64,000 nucleotides of DNA from Iodobacter arcticus (GCF_042664895.1 NZ_JBHTBQ010000019.1:1-64000), one strand, 5' to 3'; numbered from the stretch's first letter, positions 18,057 to 27,210 are shown. Translations and numbers: made by a program. Notes: generated from the sequence alone by a model not told the origin.

Positions 18057-18799
18057 TGTTGCGTGTGGATGTTTTATTAGTAGAGCAGGGGCTTGCCCCT
18101 TCTCGCACTGCCGCACAAGTGATGATCGCAGCAGGTCGTGTCAGCTGCGCTGGCAAGATCATGACCAAAGCCAGTCAAAAGCTCGCAAAAGATCTGCCAC
18201 TCTTTGTGGCGAGCGACGAGAGTGATCGCTTTGTTTCCCGTGGCGGGTTTAAGCTGGCGGGCGCTTTAGAGCAGGCCGGTGTGGATGTGGCGGGCTGGCA
18301 AGTGCTTGATGTGGGGATTTCTACCGGTGGCTTTACCGATTGCTTGCTGCAAGCGGGCGCGCGCAAAGTAATCGGGGTGGAAGTTGGCCACGGCCAGCTG
18401 CACCCAAGGCTGCTTAGCGACGCCAGAGTGGTGCAGTTTGAGGGCGTCAATGCCCGCCATTTAGTACCCGAGCTGATTGCCGAGGTGCAAGACGGACCGC
18501 TGCAATTGATTGTGGGCGATGTGTCTTTTATCTCGCTCACGCTGATCCTGCCCGCACTACGCGCCATGTTGCAGCCGCAAGCCAGCGTACTGTTTTTGGT
18601 AAAGCCGCAGTTTGAAGTAGGCAAAGCCGGAATCGCCCGTGGCGGCATCGTGAAAGATGAAAGCCTTTACGCTCAAGTCGAAGACAAAATAAAAACAGCC
18701 GCGACAGCGGCTGGATTTACAACTCAAAATTACTTCGCTAGCCCAATTACAGGCGGCGACGGCAATCGTGAGTTTTTTATTCATGCTCTTGCTGTGTAG
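18056..18799 (+). CDS. tlyA: TlyA-family rRNA 2'-O-methyltransferase
   Basis: 247 residues from the ATG at 18056: an N-terminal S4 domain (RVDVLLVEQGLAPSRTAAQ) and an FtsJ/RrmJ-like S-adenosylmethionine methyltransferase domain (LDVGISTGGFTDCLLQAGA, VGDVSFISL, KPQFEVGK). The family methylates rRNA and is often misnamed hemolysin A. The start overlaps the inhibitor gene stop by 1 bp. Confidence 0.93.
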   Translation: MLRVDVLLVEQGLAPSRTAAQVMIAAGRVSCAGKIMTKASQKLAKDLPLFVASDESDRFVSRGGFKLAGALEQAGVDVAGWQVLDVGISTGGFTDCLLQAGARKVIGVEVGHGQLHPRLLSDARVVQFEGVNARHLVPELIAEVQDGPLQLIVGDVSFISLTLILPALRAMLQPQASVLFLVKPQFEVGKAGIARGGIVKDESLYAQVEDKIKTAATAAGFTTQNYFASPITGGDGNREFFIHALAV

Positions 18800-18861
18800 A
18801 TTACGAGGCGGGATAAACCCCAATCCTATCAACTTAAGCAAACCACGCGGAATATGATGTT

Positions 18862-19006
18862 TTTGTAGGTTGGGTTAGCTGATTTATTCGCCTATTGGGG
18901 CGGATAAATCAGCTAACCCAACATTGAGGTGGAAAAGAATGTTGGGTTACGCGATATATCTGAACTTGGTAAACCTCGCACGCAGATTGCTAACCCAACC
19001 TACAAA
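18862..19006. repeat. Nested palindromic repeat, family B copy 1
   Basis: Outer arms TTTGTAGGTTGGGTTAGC (18862-18879) and its complement (18989-19006) enclose a second hairpin (GGTTAGCTGATTTATTCGCC pairing with 18900-18922). Related copies occur at 33345 and 36367. It lies between two convergent genes and is followed by a small ATGGGG/CCCCAT hairpin (19025-19041) that could end transcription of either gene. Confidence 0.85.
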
Positions 19007-19047
19007 TTCCCTTAAGTTGATCGAATGGGGAGAAACCCCATCTCTCC

Positions 19048-20781
19048 CTACTTCTTTTCCTTCCCAAATAACTTCTCAGCGTCTTCCACTTCCTTGATTA
19101 AAGCGCGTACTTCTGGCTCTTTAAATTCCAAGATTGCTTCGCGGAAGTAATCTAGGCTTTCTGGGTAGGAAAACGCAGCTTGGCGCATCAGCTTGTGGGC
19201 TTTGCTGCTATTGCCACTGAGCGTTTCCATAATGGCTTGATCGCTGAGCTGGCTAGGATAAGGGCGAACTTGATTGAGTCTGTCTAAAATCTGTAGCTTC
19301 CACGGCATGTCTTGCTTGCTGGCGACAATATAATTAGACAGCGCAAAATCAGCATAGAAATCGATTAATGGATTTTGCTTTAGTTTTTGCAAAGTCTTAA
19401 TCCGGCCAGCGTTTTCTGCTGCTTTATCGGATGGATCCATAATCGGGTAAATCTGGATGTAGAGCAGGCCACCAAATACTGCGGTAGCCAGCGCTGCAAC
19501 GCCATAAGTGCCAAGGCTTGCACGCTCTACCCAGTCAGGTAGTTGCAGCTTGCGAGGCGCATCAGAGCGCATAAAGAACAGTGCTAATGCAAAGGGGCCA
19601 AGCAGGTGGTAATACCAAAGAGGGTATTCAACCAGACTATGCAGCACCGAAACGATGACCATCGCCGCGCCAAAGATTTTGACTGGATCGTGTTCACGCT
19701 TCAGTAAAGCCACAAACATCCACAAGATGCCGCCTGCCATTACCAGAGTACCTGCCAAGCCGGTTTCGGCCATGATATTGAGCAGCGAATTATGTGCGTG
19801 GGTAAACAGCACGCTTTCTTGCACAATGGCAAAAGCAGGATTGATTTGCAGGGCAATACTTTGTGATGGATAAGCTGCCCAGCCTATACCAAGCCAAGGA
19901 TGGGCCAGGAAAGTGATCCACGCTTTTTGCCACTCAACAAAGCGGCGCGAGCCATTGGAATCGAGGCGATCAAGCCCTGTAGGCACTTCATTCTTAGCAT
20001 GCAGCAGCGATTGCAAAGCATCGTTTACCCAAGGGGCAACAAATTGCATCACTATAATTAGCACGGCGCAGGCTGTGAGCAACCAGCCAAAGCGGCGTAC
20101 GCTGTCTTTGCCCAGCCATGCCGACAACAATCCAAATACCAGCCATGCACTGGCATACATGAGCGGTGAGCGTGAGCTGCTCCAGGCAATGGCAAGCGCC
20201 AGCCAAACCGCTACGGGCCAGAACCAAGTTTTAGGCAGCTCTTTCTCGGCGGTTAACCATGCGGCGGCGGCAAGCCCCCAAGTTAAATAATGGCCATATA
20301 AATTCTTTTGCCCTAAATGGCCAAAGATGAGTCGTGGCCCATTTTGTATCAGCTCAATCACCTGCTGTACGGATACCGCAGAGTTGAAAATCGCTCCCGC
20401 GAGTAATCCCCAGGCAAAGTAGGTAGCGAGTTGCATTTTGCCAAAGTGATCTGTTGCCCGTGCCAAGGCCCACACCGAGAATGCTGCGGTGAGCGCATAG
20501 AGAATAGGCTCGGTGCGATCAGACCAATACAACACCGGCATCAACACCATTTGCAGCGCAATCACTGCTGCCAGGCCAAACCAGATTAGGCTGGCATAGG
20601 GCGGGTTGGATTTCTCACGGCGAGGCAGCAGGGTGGCGGTGAGCACCATCAGCACTGCCAAGACTAAAGCGGCTAGCTCGGATGGAAATACTGGATTGGG
20701 CTGATAACGAAAAGGAATGCCGCAGGGCACTGCGGCAAGCAAAAACAGCAGGGTTTGGAATATTCGGAGTTGCGGAATCAT
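19048..20781 (-). CDS. PglL/O-antigen ligase-type membrane oligosaccharyltransferase
   Basis: 577 residues with about 11-12 membrane helices and a Wzy_C ligase domain. The large periplasmic loop carries WLGIGWAAYPSQS and FTHAHNSLLNIMAETG, the conserved region where the catalytic His of O-antigen ligases and PglL lies; FGHLGQKNLYGHYL is also family-like. The C-terminal part (about 430-577) is soluble with helical repeats, as in PglL. Likely transfers lipid-linked oligosaccharide to pilin or other exported proteins in the periplasm; lipopolysaccharide ligation is the alternative. It overlaps tatC by 4 bp. Confidence 0.82.
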   Translation of the reverse strand: MIPQLRIFQTLLFLLAAVPCGIPFRYQPNPVFPSELAALVLAVLMVLTATLLPRREKSNPPYASLIWFGLAAVIALQMVLMPVLYWSDRTEPILYALTAAFSVWALARATDHFGKMQLATYFAWGLLAGAIFNSAVSVQQVIELIQNGPRLIFGHLGQKNLYGHYLTWGLAAAAWLTAEKELPKTWFWPVAVWLALAIAWSSSRSPLMYASAWLVFGLLSAWLGKDSVRRFGWLLTACAVLIIVMQFVAPWVNDALQSLLHAKNEVPTGLDRLDSNGSRRFVEWQKAWITFLAHPWLGIGWAAYPSQSIALQINPAFAIVQESVLFTHAHNSLLNIMAETGLAGTLVMAGGILWMFVALLKREHDPVKIFGAAMVIVSVLHSLVEYPLWYYHLLGPFALALFFMRSDAPRKLQLPDWVERASLGTYGVAALATAVFGGLLYIQIYPIMDPSDKAAENAGRIKTLQKLKQNPLIDFYADFALSNYIVASKQDMPWKLQILDRLNQVRPYPSQLSDQAIMETLSGNSSKAHKLMRQAAFSYPESLDYFREAILEFKEPEVRALIKEVEDAEKLFGKEKK

Positions 20782-21518
20782 GGGGCGCTTTCGATAGTTT
20801 TCTGGGGAGGTCGGTACAGCCAGCTGGCAACCAGCACACCTGCTTCAAACAATAACCAGAGCGGGATAGCCAGCAGGCATTGAGATACCACATCAGGCGG
20901 CGTAACAACAGCGGCGATGACAAAGGCCCCGACGATAACATAGGGACGAATCTCTTTCAGCTTAGCAATGCTGATAAAACCCATCCGCACCAGCACAATC
21001 ACCAGAATAGGTACTTCAAAGGTCACGCCAAACGAGATAAACATGCCGATGGCAAAATCAAGATACTCACCCGAATCGGGCAGCCATTGCATGGATGCGG
21101 GTACAACAGAAACAATAAAGGAGAAGACCACGCCAAAAACGAGGAAATAGGCAAAGCCCACTCCCAACATAAACAATAGGGTGGACGCCAGCACCAGCGG
21201 CAAAATCAGCTTTTTTTCATGGGCATAAAGCCCCGGAGCAATAAAGCCCCATACCTGATAGAGGGTGTGCGGCAGCGTAAGCATAAACGCGGCCATCGAG
21301 GAGATCTTGATTTGCAAAACAAAGGGTGAGGCAATGCCAATGGTAATCAGTTTTTGATTAGGTAAAACATGGGCAAGCGGGGCCACCATCAGATCATAAA
21401 GCTGTTCGGAAAAAGCAAAACAGGCAATAAATCCAACTAAGAAAACCGCAGCAATACGCACAATCCGCGTACGCAGCTCGATTAAATGCACTAAGAGGGG
21501 CTGGAGGTTATCCGTCAT
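20778..21518 (-). CDS. tatC: Sec-independent protein translocase TatC
   Basis: 246 residues, six membrane helices, starting with the conserved HLIELRTRI segment and containing the TatC motif FGVTFEVPILV. It is the receptor for twin-arginine signal peptides. It is in a tatA-tatB-tatC operon, all minus strand, downstream of his genes. Confidence 0.96.
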   Translation of the reverse strand: MTDNLQPLLVHLIELRTRIVRIAAVFLVGFIACFAFSEQLYDLMVAPLAHVLPNQKLITIGIASPFVLQIKISSMAAFMLTLPHTLYQVWGFIAPGLYAHEKKLILPLVLASTLLFMLGVGFAYFLVFGVVFSFIVSVVPASMQWLPDSGEYLDFAIGMFISFGVTFEVPILVIVLVRMGFISIAKLKEIRPYVIVGAFVIAAVVTPPDVVSQCLLAIPLWLLFEAGVLVASWLYRPPQKTIESAP

Positions 21519-21521
21519 TGT

Positions 21522-21941
21522 TTAACGCCGATCTGGCCTGGAGCCTGAAAGAGGAGGTGCGGGAGGAGCGAATAAATCACCCTGAGGGCCGGGTGGAATC
21601 TCAACCGTTTTTGCAGCGAGCGCTTGAGCCGCTTGCTGATCGGCTTGAATTGCTTCTTCCAGAGGCTGCGGCTCGGATAAAGCCTGAGCCGCTTCTTCTA
21701 AGGGCTGGTGTATGGTCTGGCTAAGCGCTGAGGCTTCGGCACGGATTTCCGCTTCAACCTTGGCTAATTCCGCCAGTTGAAACTCCTTATCCAGATCTGC
21801 TTTTACTGTTGAGATAAAGCGCTGTGCACGGCCAAGCAAAGCGCCAGCAGTGCGTGCAACTTTAGGGAGTTTCTCTGGGCCAACGACGATTAAGGCGACG
21901 GCGCCAATAACTATTAGCTCGCCAAAACTTACATCAAGCAC
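21522..21941 (-). CDS. tatB: Sec-independent protein translocase TatB
   Basis: 139 residues; starts with GTG at 21941. N-terminal membrane helix (FGELIVIGAVALIVVGPEKLP), the amphipathic helix after the hinge Gly-Pro, then an acidic coiled tail typical of TatB rather than TatA. It lies 9 bp after tatA and 3 bp before tatC. Confidence 0.94.
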   Translation of the reverse strand: MLDVSFGELIVIGAVALIVVGPEKLPKVARTAGALLGRAQRFISTVKADLDKEFQLAELAKVEAEIRAEASALSQTIHQPLEEAAQALSEPQPLEEAIQADQQAAQALAAKTVEIPPGPQGDLFAPPAPPLSGSRPDRR

Positions 21942-21950
21942 GGGCCAGCC

Positions 21951-22142
21951 TTAAGGTTTGTTAATGTCGACAGGTTTATCTTCTGTTTTGGCTGCCGGTG
22001 TTTCACCGTCTTTAATGCCATCTTTAAAGCCTTTTACGGCCGAGCCTAAATCTTTACCGATATTGCCCAGCTTTTTGGTGCCAAACACCAAAACAACAAT
22101 CACCAATACGACTAACCAGTGCCAGATGCTGAATGAACCCAT
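21951..22142 (-). CDS. tatA: Sec-independent protein translocase TatA
   Basis: 63 residues with the single helix HWLVVLVIVVLVFGTKKL and the amphipathic segment NIGKDLGSAVKGFKDG, the classical TatA pattern. It forms the variable pore with TatB/TatC. Confidence 0.95.
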   Translation of the reverse strand: MGSFSIWHWLVVLVIVVLVFGTKKLGNIGKDLGSAVKGFKDGIKDGETPAAKTEDKPVDINKP

Positions 22143-22161
22143 GATGTATAACTCCTATGCT

Positions 22162-22518
22162 TTATTGTGTGCTGATTTCTGAGATATTCGTGGATAGCGG
22201 TTTACCGCCAATAATATGCATATGCAGGTGGAAAAATGTCTGCCCACCGCCGTGCCCAGTATTAATAATGGTGCGATAGCCATCGCTTAAGCCTTGTTCT
22301 GCAGCCAGTTTTGAGGTGAGCAAGAGCATTTTACCAAGCAAAGTTTGATGCTCAGCTGTCGCATGGGCTAAAGAATCAATATGAATTTTGGGCACCAGCA
22401 AGAAATGCACAGGGGCCACAGGATGGATATCGTGAAAGGCGATCACATCATCGTCTTCAAACACTTTTTTAGCGGGGATCTCGCCAGCCGCAATTTTACA
22501 AAACAGGCAATCGCTCAT
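22162..22518 (-). CDS. HIT-family nucleotide hydrolase (HinT-like)
   Basis: 118 residues with the histidine triad HLHMHII near the C terminus and the N-terminal CLFCKIAAGEIPAKK signature. HinT-type enzymes hydrolyse purine phosphoramidates. It lies between hisE and tatA, a conserved arrangement in betaproteobacteria. Confidence 0.93.
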   Translation of the reverse strand: MSDCLFCKIAAGEIPAKKVFEDDDVIAFHDIHPVAPVHFLLVPKIHIDSLAHATAEHQTLLGKMLLLTSKLAAEQGLSDGYRTIINTGHGGGQTFFHLHMHIIGGKPLSTNISEISTQ

Positions 22519-22521
22519 TGC

Positions 22522-22848
22522 TTATAGCTCCTTGCGAGCGTTTTTCTCATCAATGCCGGAGATGCCTTCACGGCGGGCTAATTCTGCCAGTACATCTTCA
22601 TGGCTAAGGCCAATATGCTCAAGCAGGACCAACGTGTGGAACCATAGATCAGCAACTTCGCGAACAATATGCAGCTTATCGCCGTCTTTGGCCGCCATAA
22701 TTGTTTCAACGGCTTCTTCACCCACCTTTTTCAAGATTTCGTCCGTGCCCTTATGAAACAATTTAGCAACATAAGAGGTGGCGGGGTCGCTACCACGGCG
22801 GCTGGCCAGTGTGGCGGATAAGCGTTCTAAAATGTCTGCGGAAACCAT
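22522..22848 (-). CDS. hisE: Phosphoribosyl-ATP pyrophosphatase HisE
   Basis: 108 residues. SYVAKLFHKGTDEILKKVGE and EEAVETIMAAKD are the MazG-like HisE metal-binding helices. Second step of histidine synthesis; here it is separate from hisI, unlike the enterobacterial HisIE fusion. 3 bp upstream of the HIT gene. Confidence 0.96.
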   Translation of the reverse strand: MVSADILERLSATLASRRGSDPATSYVAKLFHKGTDEILKKVGEEAVETIMAAKDGDKLHIVREVADLWFHTLVLLEHIGLSHEDVLAELARREGISGIDEKNARKEL

Positions 22849-23004
22849 AGATCTTTATTCCTGATGCAATTCAGAGCTTGATTATATTGCTATTAGGTTA
22901 CAAGTATGTGGCGAATATATGGAAATCTTGCGGATTTAGCGACGTATCTATCATTTTACTGATACCGCGGTGTATTTTTAAACTGCCTTACCTATCTGCT
23001 GTAT

Positions 23005-23400
23005 TTATGGCTTATTTGTAGAGCCATAAATAGTAGACGGATCTTTGATAACTTGGTCTGTGATGACCCATTCATCATTAAGCAGGGTGCGGAAAAAACA
23101 GCTGCTGCGGCCAGTGTGGCAGGCAATGCCGCCTACTTGCTCGATTTGGTAAATCAGTACATCGCCATCGCAATCAAATTGAATCGCCGACACGTTCTGA
23201 AAATGCCCCGATTCTTCGCCTTTATGCCAGAGCTTTTGTCTGGAGCGAGTCCAGTAATGTGCGGTGTTTTTTTCGGCAGTGAGTGCCACGGCTTCGCGAT
23301 TAGCATAGGCAAACATCAGCACCCGGCCGCTGTCTTTATCTTGTGCAATCACGGGGACCAAGCCTTTTTCATCCCATTTAATTTCGTCTAACCAACTCAT
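23005..23400 (-). CDS. hisI: Phosphoribosyl-AMP cyclohydrolase HisI
   Basis: 131 residues with SRQKLWHKGEESGHFQ, the zinc and Mg ligands in FDCDGDVLIYQ and the terminal HTGRSSCFFR. Third step of the pathway. Separated from hisF by about 560 bp that hold a dispersed repeat. Confidence 0.96.
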   Translation of the reverse strand: MSWLDEIKWDEKGLVPVIAQDKDSGRVLMFAYANREAVALTAEKNTAHYWTRSRQKLWHKGEESGHFQNVSAIQFDCDGDVLIYQIEQVGGIACHTGRSSCFFRTLLNDEWVITDQVIKDPSTIYGSTNKP

Positions 23401-23550
23401 CAGTCGACCTTTATTCTCATTGAGTATTTAATGGACAAGCCTCACACAACCCTACTATCAAGCTAGCTAAGTCATCGTAGGGCGGGTGAAATCCGCCATT
23501 TATGTCTAAAAAGCTACGTAAACGGCGGGTTTCACTCCATACGCGCTAAC

Positions 23551-23939
23551 CAAAGTCAAAAGACCTTTTTTAGTGCCTTCGGCACGTTGATTTAGGTGCG
23601 GGCGTCCCGCTGGACCTTCCTTTCTTGTGTGGCCAAGAAACGAAGCCAAAGAAGGCCACCCCACGAAACACGAAGGCCCCTTCGCTGCGGACAATCGAGT
23701 CGGCGGCGGGCGGGATTGGCTCGCTGCCTCGCTCCCTTGTCGAAACCCCGCCCCGCTTGTTCCTCACTCCGGCGTGTTTCAAGGGGGATTAAGCCCAGTG
23801 CCACTCGCTGCGATACGAATCCTAATTGCTGGGTTTTTAAATACTTAAAGCCTAACGTAAAACAACTTAACTCAAGCCTTGTTTCTCTCCGTGAAACTCC
23901 GTGTTCTCTGTGCCCTCCGTGTTTCAAGATTTGGGTTTT
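23551..23939 (+). repeat. Dispersed GC-rich element, family A copy 1
   Basis: About 390 bp starting near TTTTTTAGTGCCTTCGGCAC and ending in CTCCGTGTTTCAAGATTTGG. The same order of segments recurs at 39932-40320 (same strand) and 45372-45636 (complement, shorter). It includes small hairpins (GTGCC TTC GGCAC), has open frames in several phases that are not conserved as genes, and is more GC-rich than its surroundings. It sits between hisI and hisF. The rest of the hisI-hisF gap (23401-23550) holds a further small palindrome of the GGCGGGTGAAATCCGCC type. Confidence 0.88.
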
Positions 23940-23957
23940 GCTAGGTAAAACAGCAGC

Positions 23958-24731
23958 TCACAATCGCACTTCAATTCCCGCTGCACGCATCGCTTCTTTG
24001 GCTTGGCGGATGGTGTATTCACCAAAGTGGAAGATGCTCGCGGCCAGTACAGCATCGGCGTGGCCTTGGATCACGCCATCTACCAAGTGCTGCACATTAC
24101 CGACGCCACCCGAGGCAATCACGGGGATATCCACTGCATCGCTCACTGCACGGGTGAGTGGCAGATTAAAGCCGATCTTGGTGCCATCTCTATCCATACT
24201 GGTGAGTAAAATCTCACCAGCACCCAATATCTGCATACGGGTGGCCCATTCAATGGCATCCAGCCCCGTGGCATTGCGGCCGCCGTGAGTAAATACTTCC
24301 CAGCGTAATGGTTCGCCCGGCAGGCTGACTTGTTTTGCATCAATAGCCACTACAATGGCCTGGCTGCCAAAGCGATCCGCAGCGTCTTTGACCATTTGCG
24401 GATTGGTTACTGCTGTGGTGTTGATACTGACTTTATCTGCGCCTGCGTTCAGCAGGCGGCGAATATCATCAACGACGCGCACGCCGCCACCAACGGTGAG
24501 CGGAATAAACACTTGCGCGGCGACTTCTTCAATCACATGCAAAATAATATCGCGCTGATCGGATGAGGCGGTGATATCTAAAAAAGTGATTTCGTCTGCA
24601 CCCTGAGCATCGTATTTCTTGGCAATTTCAACCGGGTCGCCTGCATCGCGCAGGCCCACAAAATTGATACCTTTTACAACACGGCCAGCGGTGACGTCGA
24701 GGCAGGGGATAATACGTTTTGCGAGAGGCAT
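23958..24731 (-). CDS. hisF: Imidazole glycerol phosphate synthase, cyclase subunit HisF
   Basis: 257 residues, a TIM barrel. Catalytic Asp11 (IPCLDVTAGRVVKG) and the Asp in VVAIDAKQ are present, with the phosphate loop VIASGGVGN. It uses ammonia delivered by HisH. Typical length. Confidence 0.97.
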   Translation of the reverse strand: MPLAKRIIPCLDVTAGRVVKGINFVGLRDAGDPVEIAKKYDAQGADEITFLDITASSDQRDIILHVIEEVAAQVFIPLTVGGGVRVVDDIRRLLNAGADKVSINTTAVTNPQMVKDAADRFGSQAIVVAIDAKQVSLPGEPLRWEVFTHGGRNATGLDAIEWATRMQILGAGEILLTSMDRDGTKIGFNLPLTRAVSDAVDIPVIASGGVGNVQHLVDGVIQGHADAVLAASIFHFGEYTIRQAKEAMRAAGIEVRL

Positions 24732-24743
24732 GAGGTTTTTTCG

Positions 24744-25085
24744 TTAGTCATCAAGTTGCTGGTTAAGCCAGAGTGCCCATAATTTTTGTGCCGTATCAGC
24801 ATACTGGCTAAGGCCGCCGGCAAATTCCGGGCTAAACCACTGGGTAAAGACGTTGTATAAAACGTCTTGCACATCTTGTACTGATTGGCATTGCGGCAGA
24901 ATACGTAAAATACTCCCCACTTCAGACGCATAGTCTTCGGGGTTTGCCACCAAATTGATCATCATTGGGTTGCAATCAAATAAGAGCTGGCACACCTGCT
25001 TAAACCAGAGTGGATTTTCTGCAAGAAAATACTCACCAATGGCTCGCTCATTTTGTGCCCATTCATACCAGTCAGGTTGTGACAT
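24744..25085 (-). CDS. Small protein of unknown function between hisF and hisA
   Basis: 113 residues from the ATG at 25085 (AAGG five bases upstream); a GTG at 25091 would add two residues. The protein is acidic, helical, rich in Trp and Gln, with no signal peptide or motif I recognise (starts MSQPDWYEWAQNERAIGEYF). It is only 12 bp upstream of hisF and 66 bp after hisA on the same strand, so it is very likely in the his transcript. No function can be assigned. Confidence 0.7.
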   Translation of the reverse strand: MSQPDWYEWAQNERAIGEYFLAENPLWFKQVCQLLFDCNPMMINLVANPEDYASEVGSILRILPQCQSVQDVQDVLYNVFTQWFSPEFAGGLSQYADTAQKLWALWLNQQLDD

Positions 25086-25151
25086 GGGCACCTTGTCGCG
25101 GCATGGGGGTAAGAAAAACGGAGCATAAAGCCATCGTTTTTCTGCCCGGTT

Positions 25152-25892
25152 TTAGCTAGACAGTTCGTCGGCCAGTTCTTGCGCCGCTTTAAAGTCTATG
25201 GTGCCTTCATAAATGGCACGGCCTGTAATCACGCCTTCGATTCCTTCTGCTTCAACTTCAGCTAGCTTTCTAACATCATCCAGATTGGTCAGGCCACCTG
25301 AGGCAATCACGGGGATAGTTAGTGCTTGGGCCAGTTTCACGGTGGCTTCGATATTCACGCCAGAGAGCATGCCATCGCGGCCGATATCGGTGTAGATCAC
25401 ACTTTCTACACCGTAGCCTTCAAAACGCTTGGCCAGATCAATCACATTCAGATCCGTAATCTTGGCCCAGCCATCGGTGGCGACAAAGCCATCTTTGGCA
25501 TCCAGCCCTACAATAATCTGGCCGGGGAAAGCATCGCAGGCTTCGTGTAAAAAGCCGGGTTGCTTGATGGCTGCGGTGCCGATAATGACGTAATCGATGC
25601 CTGCATCCAGATACATTTCTATGGTCTCTAAGCTGCGAATGCCGCCACCTAACTGGACGGGCACTTCGCCATTGATTGCTTTGAGAATGCTTTTAACCGC
25701 AGATAGATTCTTGGGTTTGCCAGCAAAGGCACCGTTTAGATCAACAAGGTGCATGCGGCGGGCGCCCTGGCCTAACCAGTGGCTTACAAAGCTGGCCGGA
25801 TCGTCAGAAAATACAGTGGCATCGTCCATTTCGCCTTGGCGTAGGCGTACGCATTGGCCGTCTTTAAGGTCGATTGCAGGAATGATAAGCAT
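25152..25892 (-). CDS. hisA: Phosphoribosylformimino-5-aminoimidazole carboxamide ribotide isomerase HisA
   Basis: 246 residues, TIM barrel like HisF. Catalytic Asp8 in IPAIDLKDGQCVRL and the second Asp in YTDIGRDGMLSG; phosphate-binding GGGIRS and ASGGL loops. Fourth step of histidine synthesis. Upstream lies a 209-bp gap to hisH with an imperfect GCAGGG/CCCTGC hairpin. Confidence 0.97.
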   Translation of the reverse strand: MLIIPAIDLKDGQCVRLRQGEMDDATVFSDDPASFVSHWLGQGARRMHLVDLNGAFAGKPKNLSAVKSILKAINGEVPVQLGGGIRSLETIEMYLDAGIDYVIIGTAAIKQPGFLHEACDAFPGQIIVGLDAKDGFVATDGWAKITDLNVIDLAKRFEGYGVESVIYTDIGRDGMLSGVNIEATVKLAQALTIPVIASGGLTNLDDVRKLAEVEAEGIEGVITGRAIYEGTIDFKAAQELADELSS

Positions 25893-26101
25893 GATGGCGT
25901 CAGGTTTATAATTTAGTGTGGAGAAAAAGTTTTGCCATGATTAAATCAAGACATTACAAGTCAGTATAAAAGAAAAATACGATGGATGGCTGCTCTAAAT
26001 GGGCCCAATTGCAGGGTATTGTTGAGAAAACCCCTGCTATTAGCTCCTTGCTTTTAATGCTGCAAAGCGCGGCATTCAGATATTTTGCATTCATCTCCCT
26101 T

Positions 26102-26743
26102 TTAGATACATCCGTCCCAGTTTACAAAATTCTTTAATAAGCTTAGACCAGCATGATGACTTTTTTCAGGATGGCATTGAATAGCAAAGATATTATCCCT
26201 TGCTACTGCTGCTGCAAAGCGATATGGGTAGCTGCTTTCTAAAACGGCAATATTTTCTGTGGGCTGAAAGTGATAGCTGTGCACAAAATAAAAGCGTTCG
26301 GCATCGTTAATGCCAGCCCAAAGCGGATGATCATGCACTTTAAACATTTCATTCCAACCCATGTGCGGCACTTTTAGTTTTTGGCCTTGGGCATCAAACA
26401 TTTTATCTTTTGGAAAGCGCACTACCTTGCCTTTAAAAACGCCAAGGCCAGCGGTATTGCCTTCTTCGCTATGTTCGAATAAAAGCTGCGCGCCCACACA
26501 AATGCCAAGAAAAGGTTTGTTGTGGGTGGCATCAAGTACGGCTTGTTTTAAGCCGCGCTCAGTCAACTCTTTCATGCAATCGGGCATGGCACCTTGGCCA
26601 GGGAAAACCACTTTATCGGCAGCGGCCACGACGCTAGGGTCTGCGGTCAGCACAATTTCAGCGCTGTTGCCTGCAACGTGTTCTAAAGCTTTGGTAACCG
26701 AGCGTAAATTACCCATTCCATAATCGACGACTGCAATTTTCAT
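26102..26743 (-). CDS. hisH: Imidazole glycerol phosphate synthase, glutaminase subunit HisH
   Basis: 213 residues, class I glutamine amidotransferase: nucleophile Cys in GICVGAQLLFE and the His-Glu pair in QCHPEKS. It feeds ammonia to HisF. Adjacent to a small exported-protein gene 8 bp upstream. Confidence 0.96.
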   Translation of the reverse strand: MKIAVVDYGMGNLRSVTKALEHVAGNSAEIVLTADPSVVAAADKVVFPGQGAMPDCMKELTERGLKQAVLDATHNKPFLGICVGAQLLFEHSEEGNTAGLGVFKGKVVRFPKDKMFDAQGQKLKVPHMGWNEMFKVHDHPLWAGINDAERFYFVHSYHFQPTENIAVLESSYPYRFAAAVARDNIFAIQCHPEKSHHAGLSLLKNFVNWDGCI

Positions 26744-26751
26744 GGTGATTT

Positions 26752-27210
26752 TCAGCGTTTGATCAGGGCCTCATTGCCGCAGATCGGGTGATTGATATCA
26801 GCTTGATACTGACACAGTTGCAAGGCTGTGCCACGTTTTTTCTGCTCCGCGATCAGGCAAGCGACAGCATGTACGGTGCCGGCCAGATCTTGTGAGATGA
26901 AATCATGGCCGCTAAGCTCAGCAATTGCTACATCTTGCCGCAATAAAAGATGCTTTAAGCTGGCGCTCTGCTCTGCCTGGCAATCTACCGCAGCACTTGT
27001 TTGCCGCTTATCGTATTCACCATGCGGGCTGTTTTGCAGATTTAAATAGCGCCACTGATAGCGGTAGTAAATATGATTACGCCGCTCTATTACTGAGTCA
27101 GTATCTATCCAGCCGCTGGAATCGCGATCCTGTGCCCATTGTAGCCAGTTGGCTGCTGCGTGGCTTGGGCAGGACAAAATGAGCGCAAGAGTGGTGATAA
27201 GTAGCCGCAT
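26752..27210 (-). CDS. Small exported protein, possibly surface-adhesin E-like
   Basis: 152 residues with a signal peptide (LLITTLALILSCPSHA). The mature part (WLQWAQDRDSSGWIDTDSVI, several Cys) resembles the small periplasmic or surface-adhesin protein E family, in which a Trp-rich beta sheet follows the signal. The match is weak and the role is unknown. It overlaps hisB by 1 bp and lies 8 bp before hisH, so it is co-transcribed with the his genes. Confidence 0.6.
   Translation of the reverse strand: MRLLITTLALILSCPSHAAANWLQWAQDRDSSGWIDTDSVIERRNHIYYRYQWRYLNLQNSPHGEYDKRQTSAAVDCQAEQSASLKHLLLRQDVAIAELSGHDFISQDLAGTVHAVACLIAEQKKRGTALQLCQYQADINHPICGNEALIKR

Noticed and set aside
23506..24288. Overlapping frames in several phases at the family A repeat and hisF
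   Set aside because: The frames change phase between repeat copies and no protein family was recognised; those beyond 23958 are antisense to hisF.
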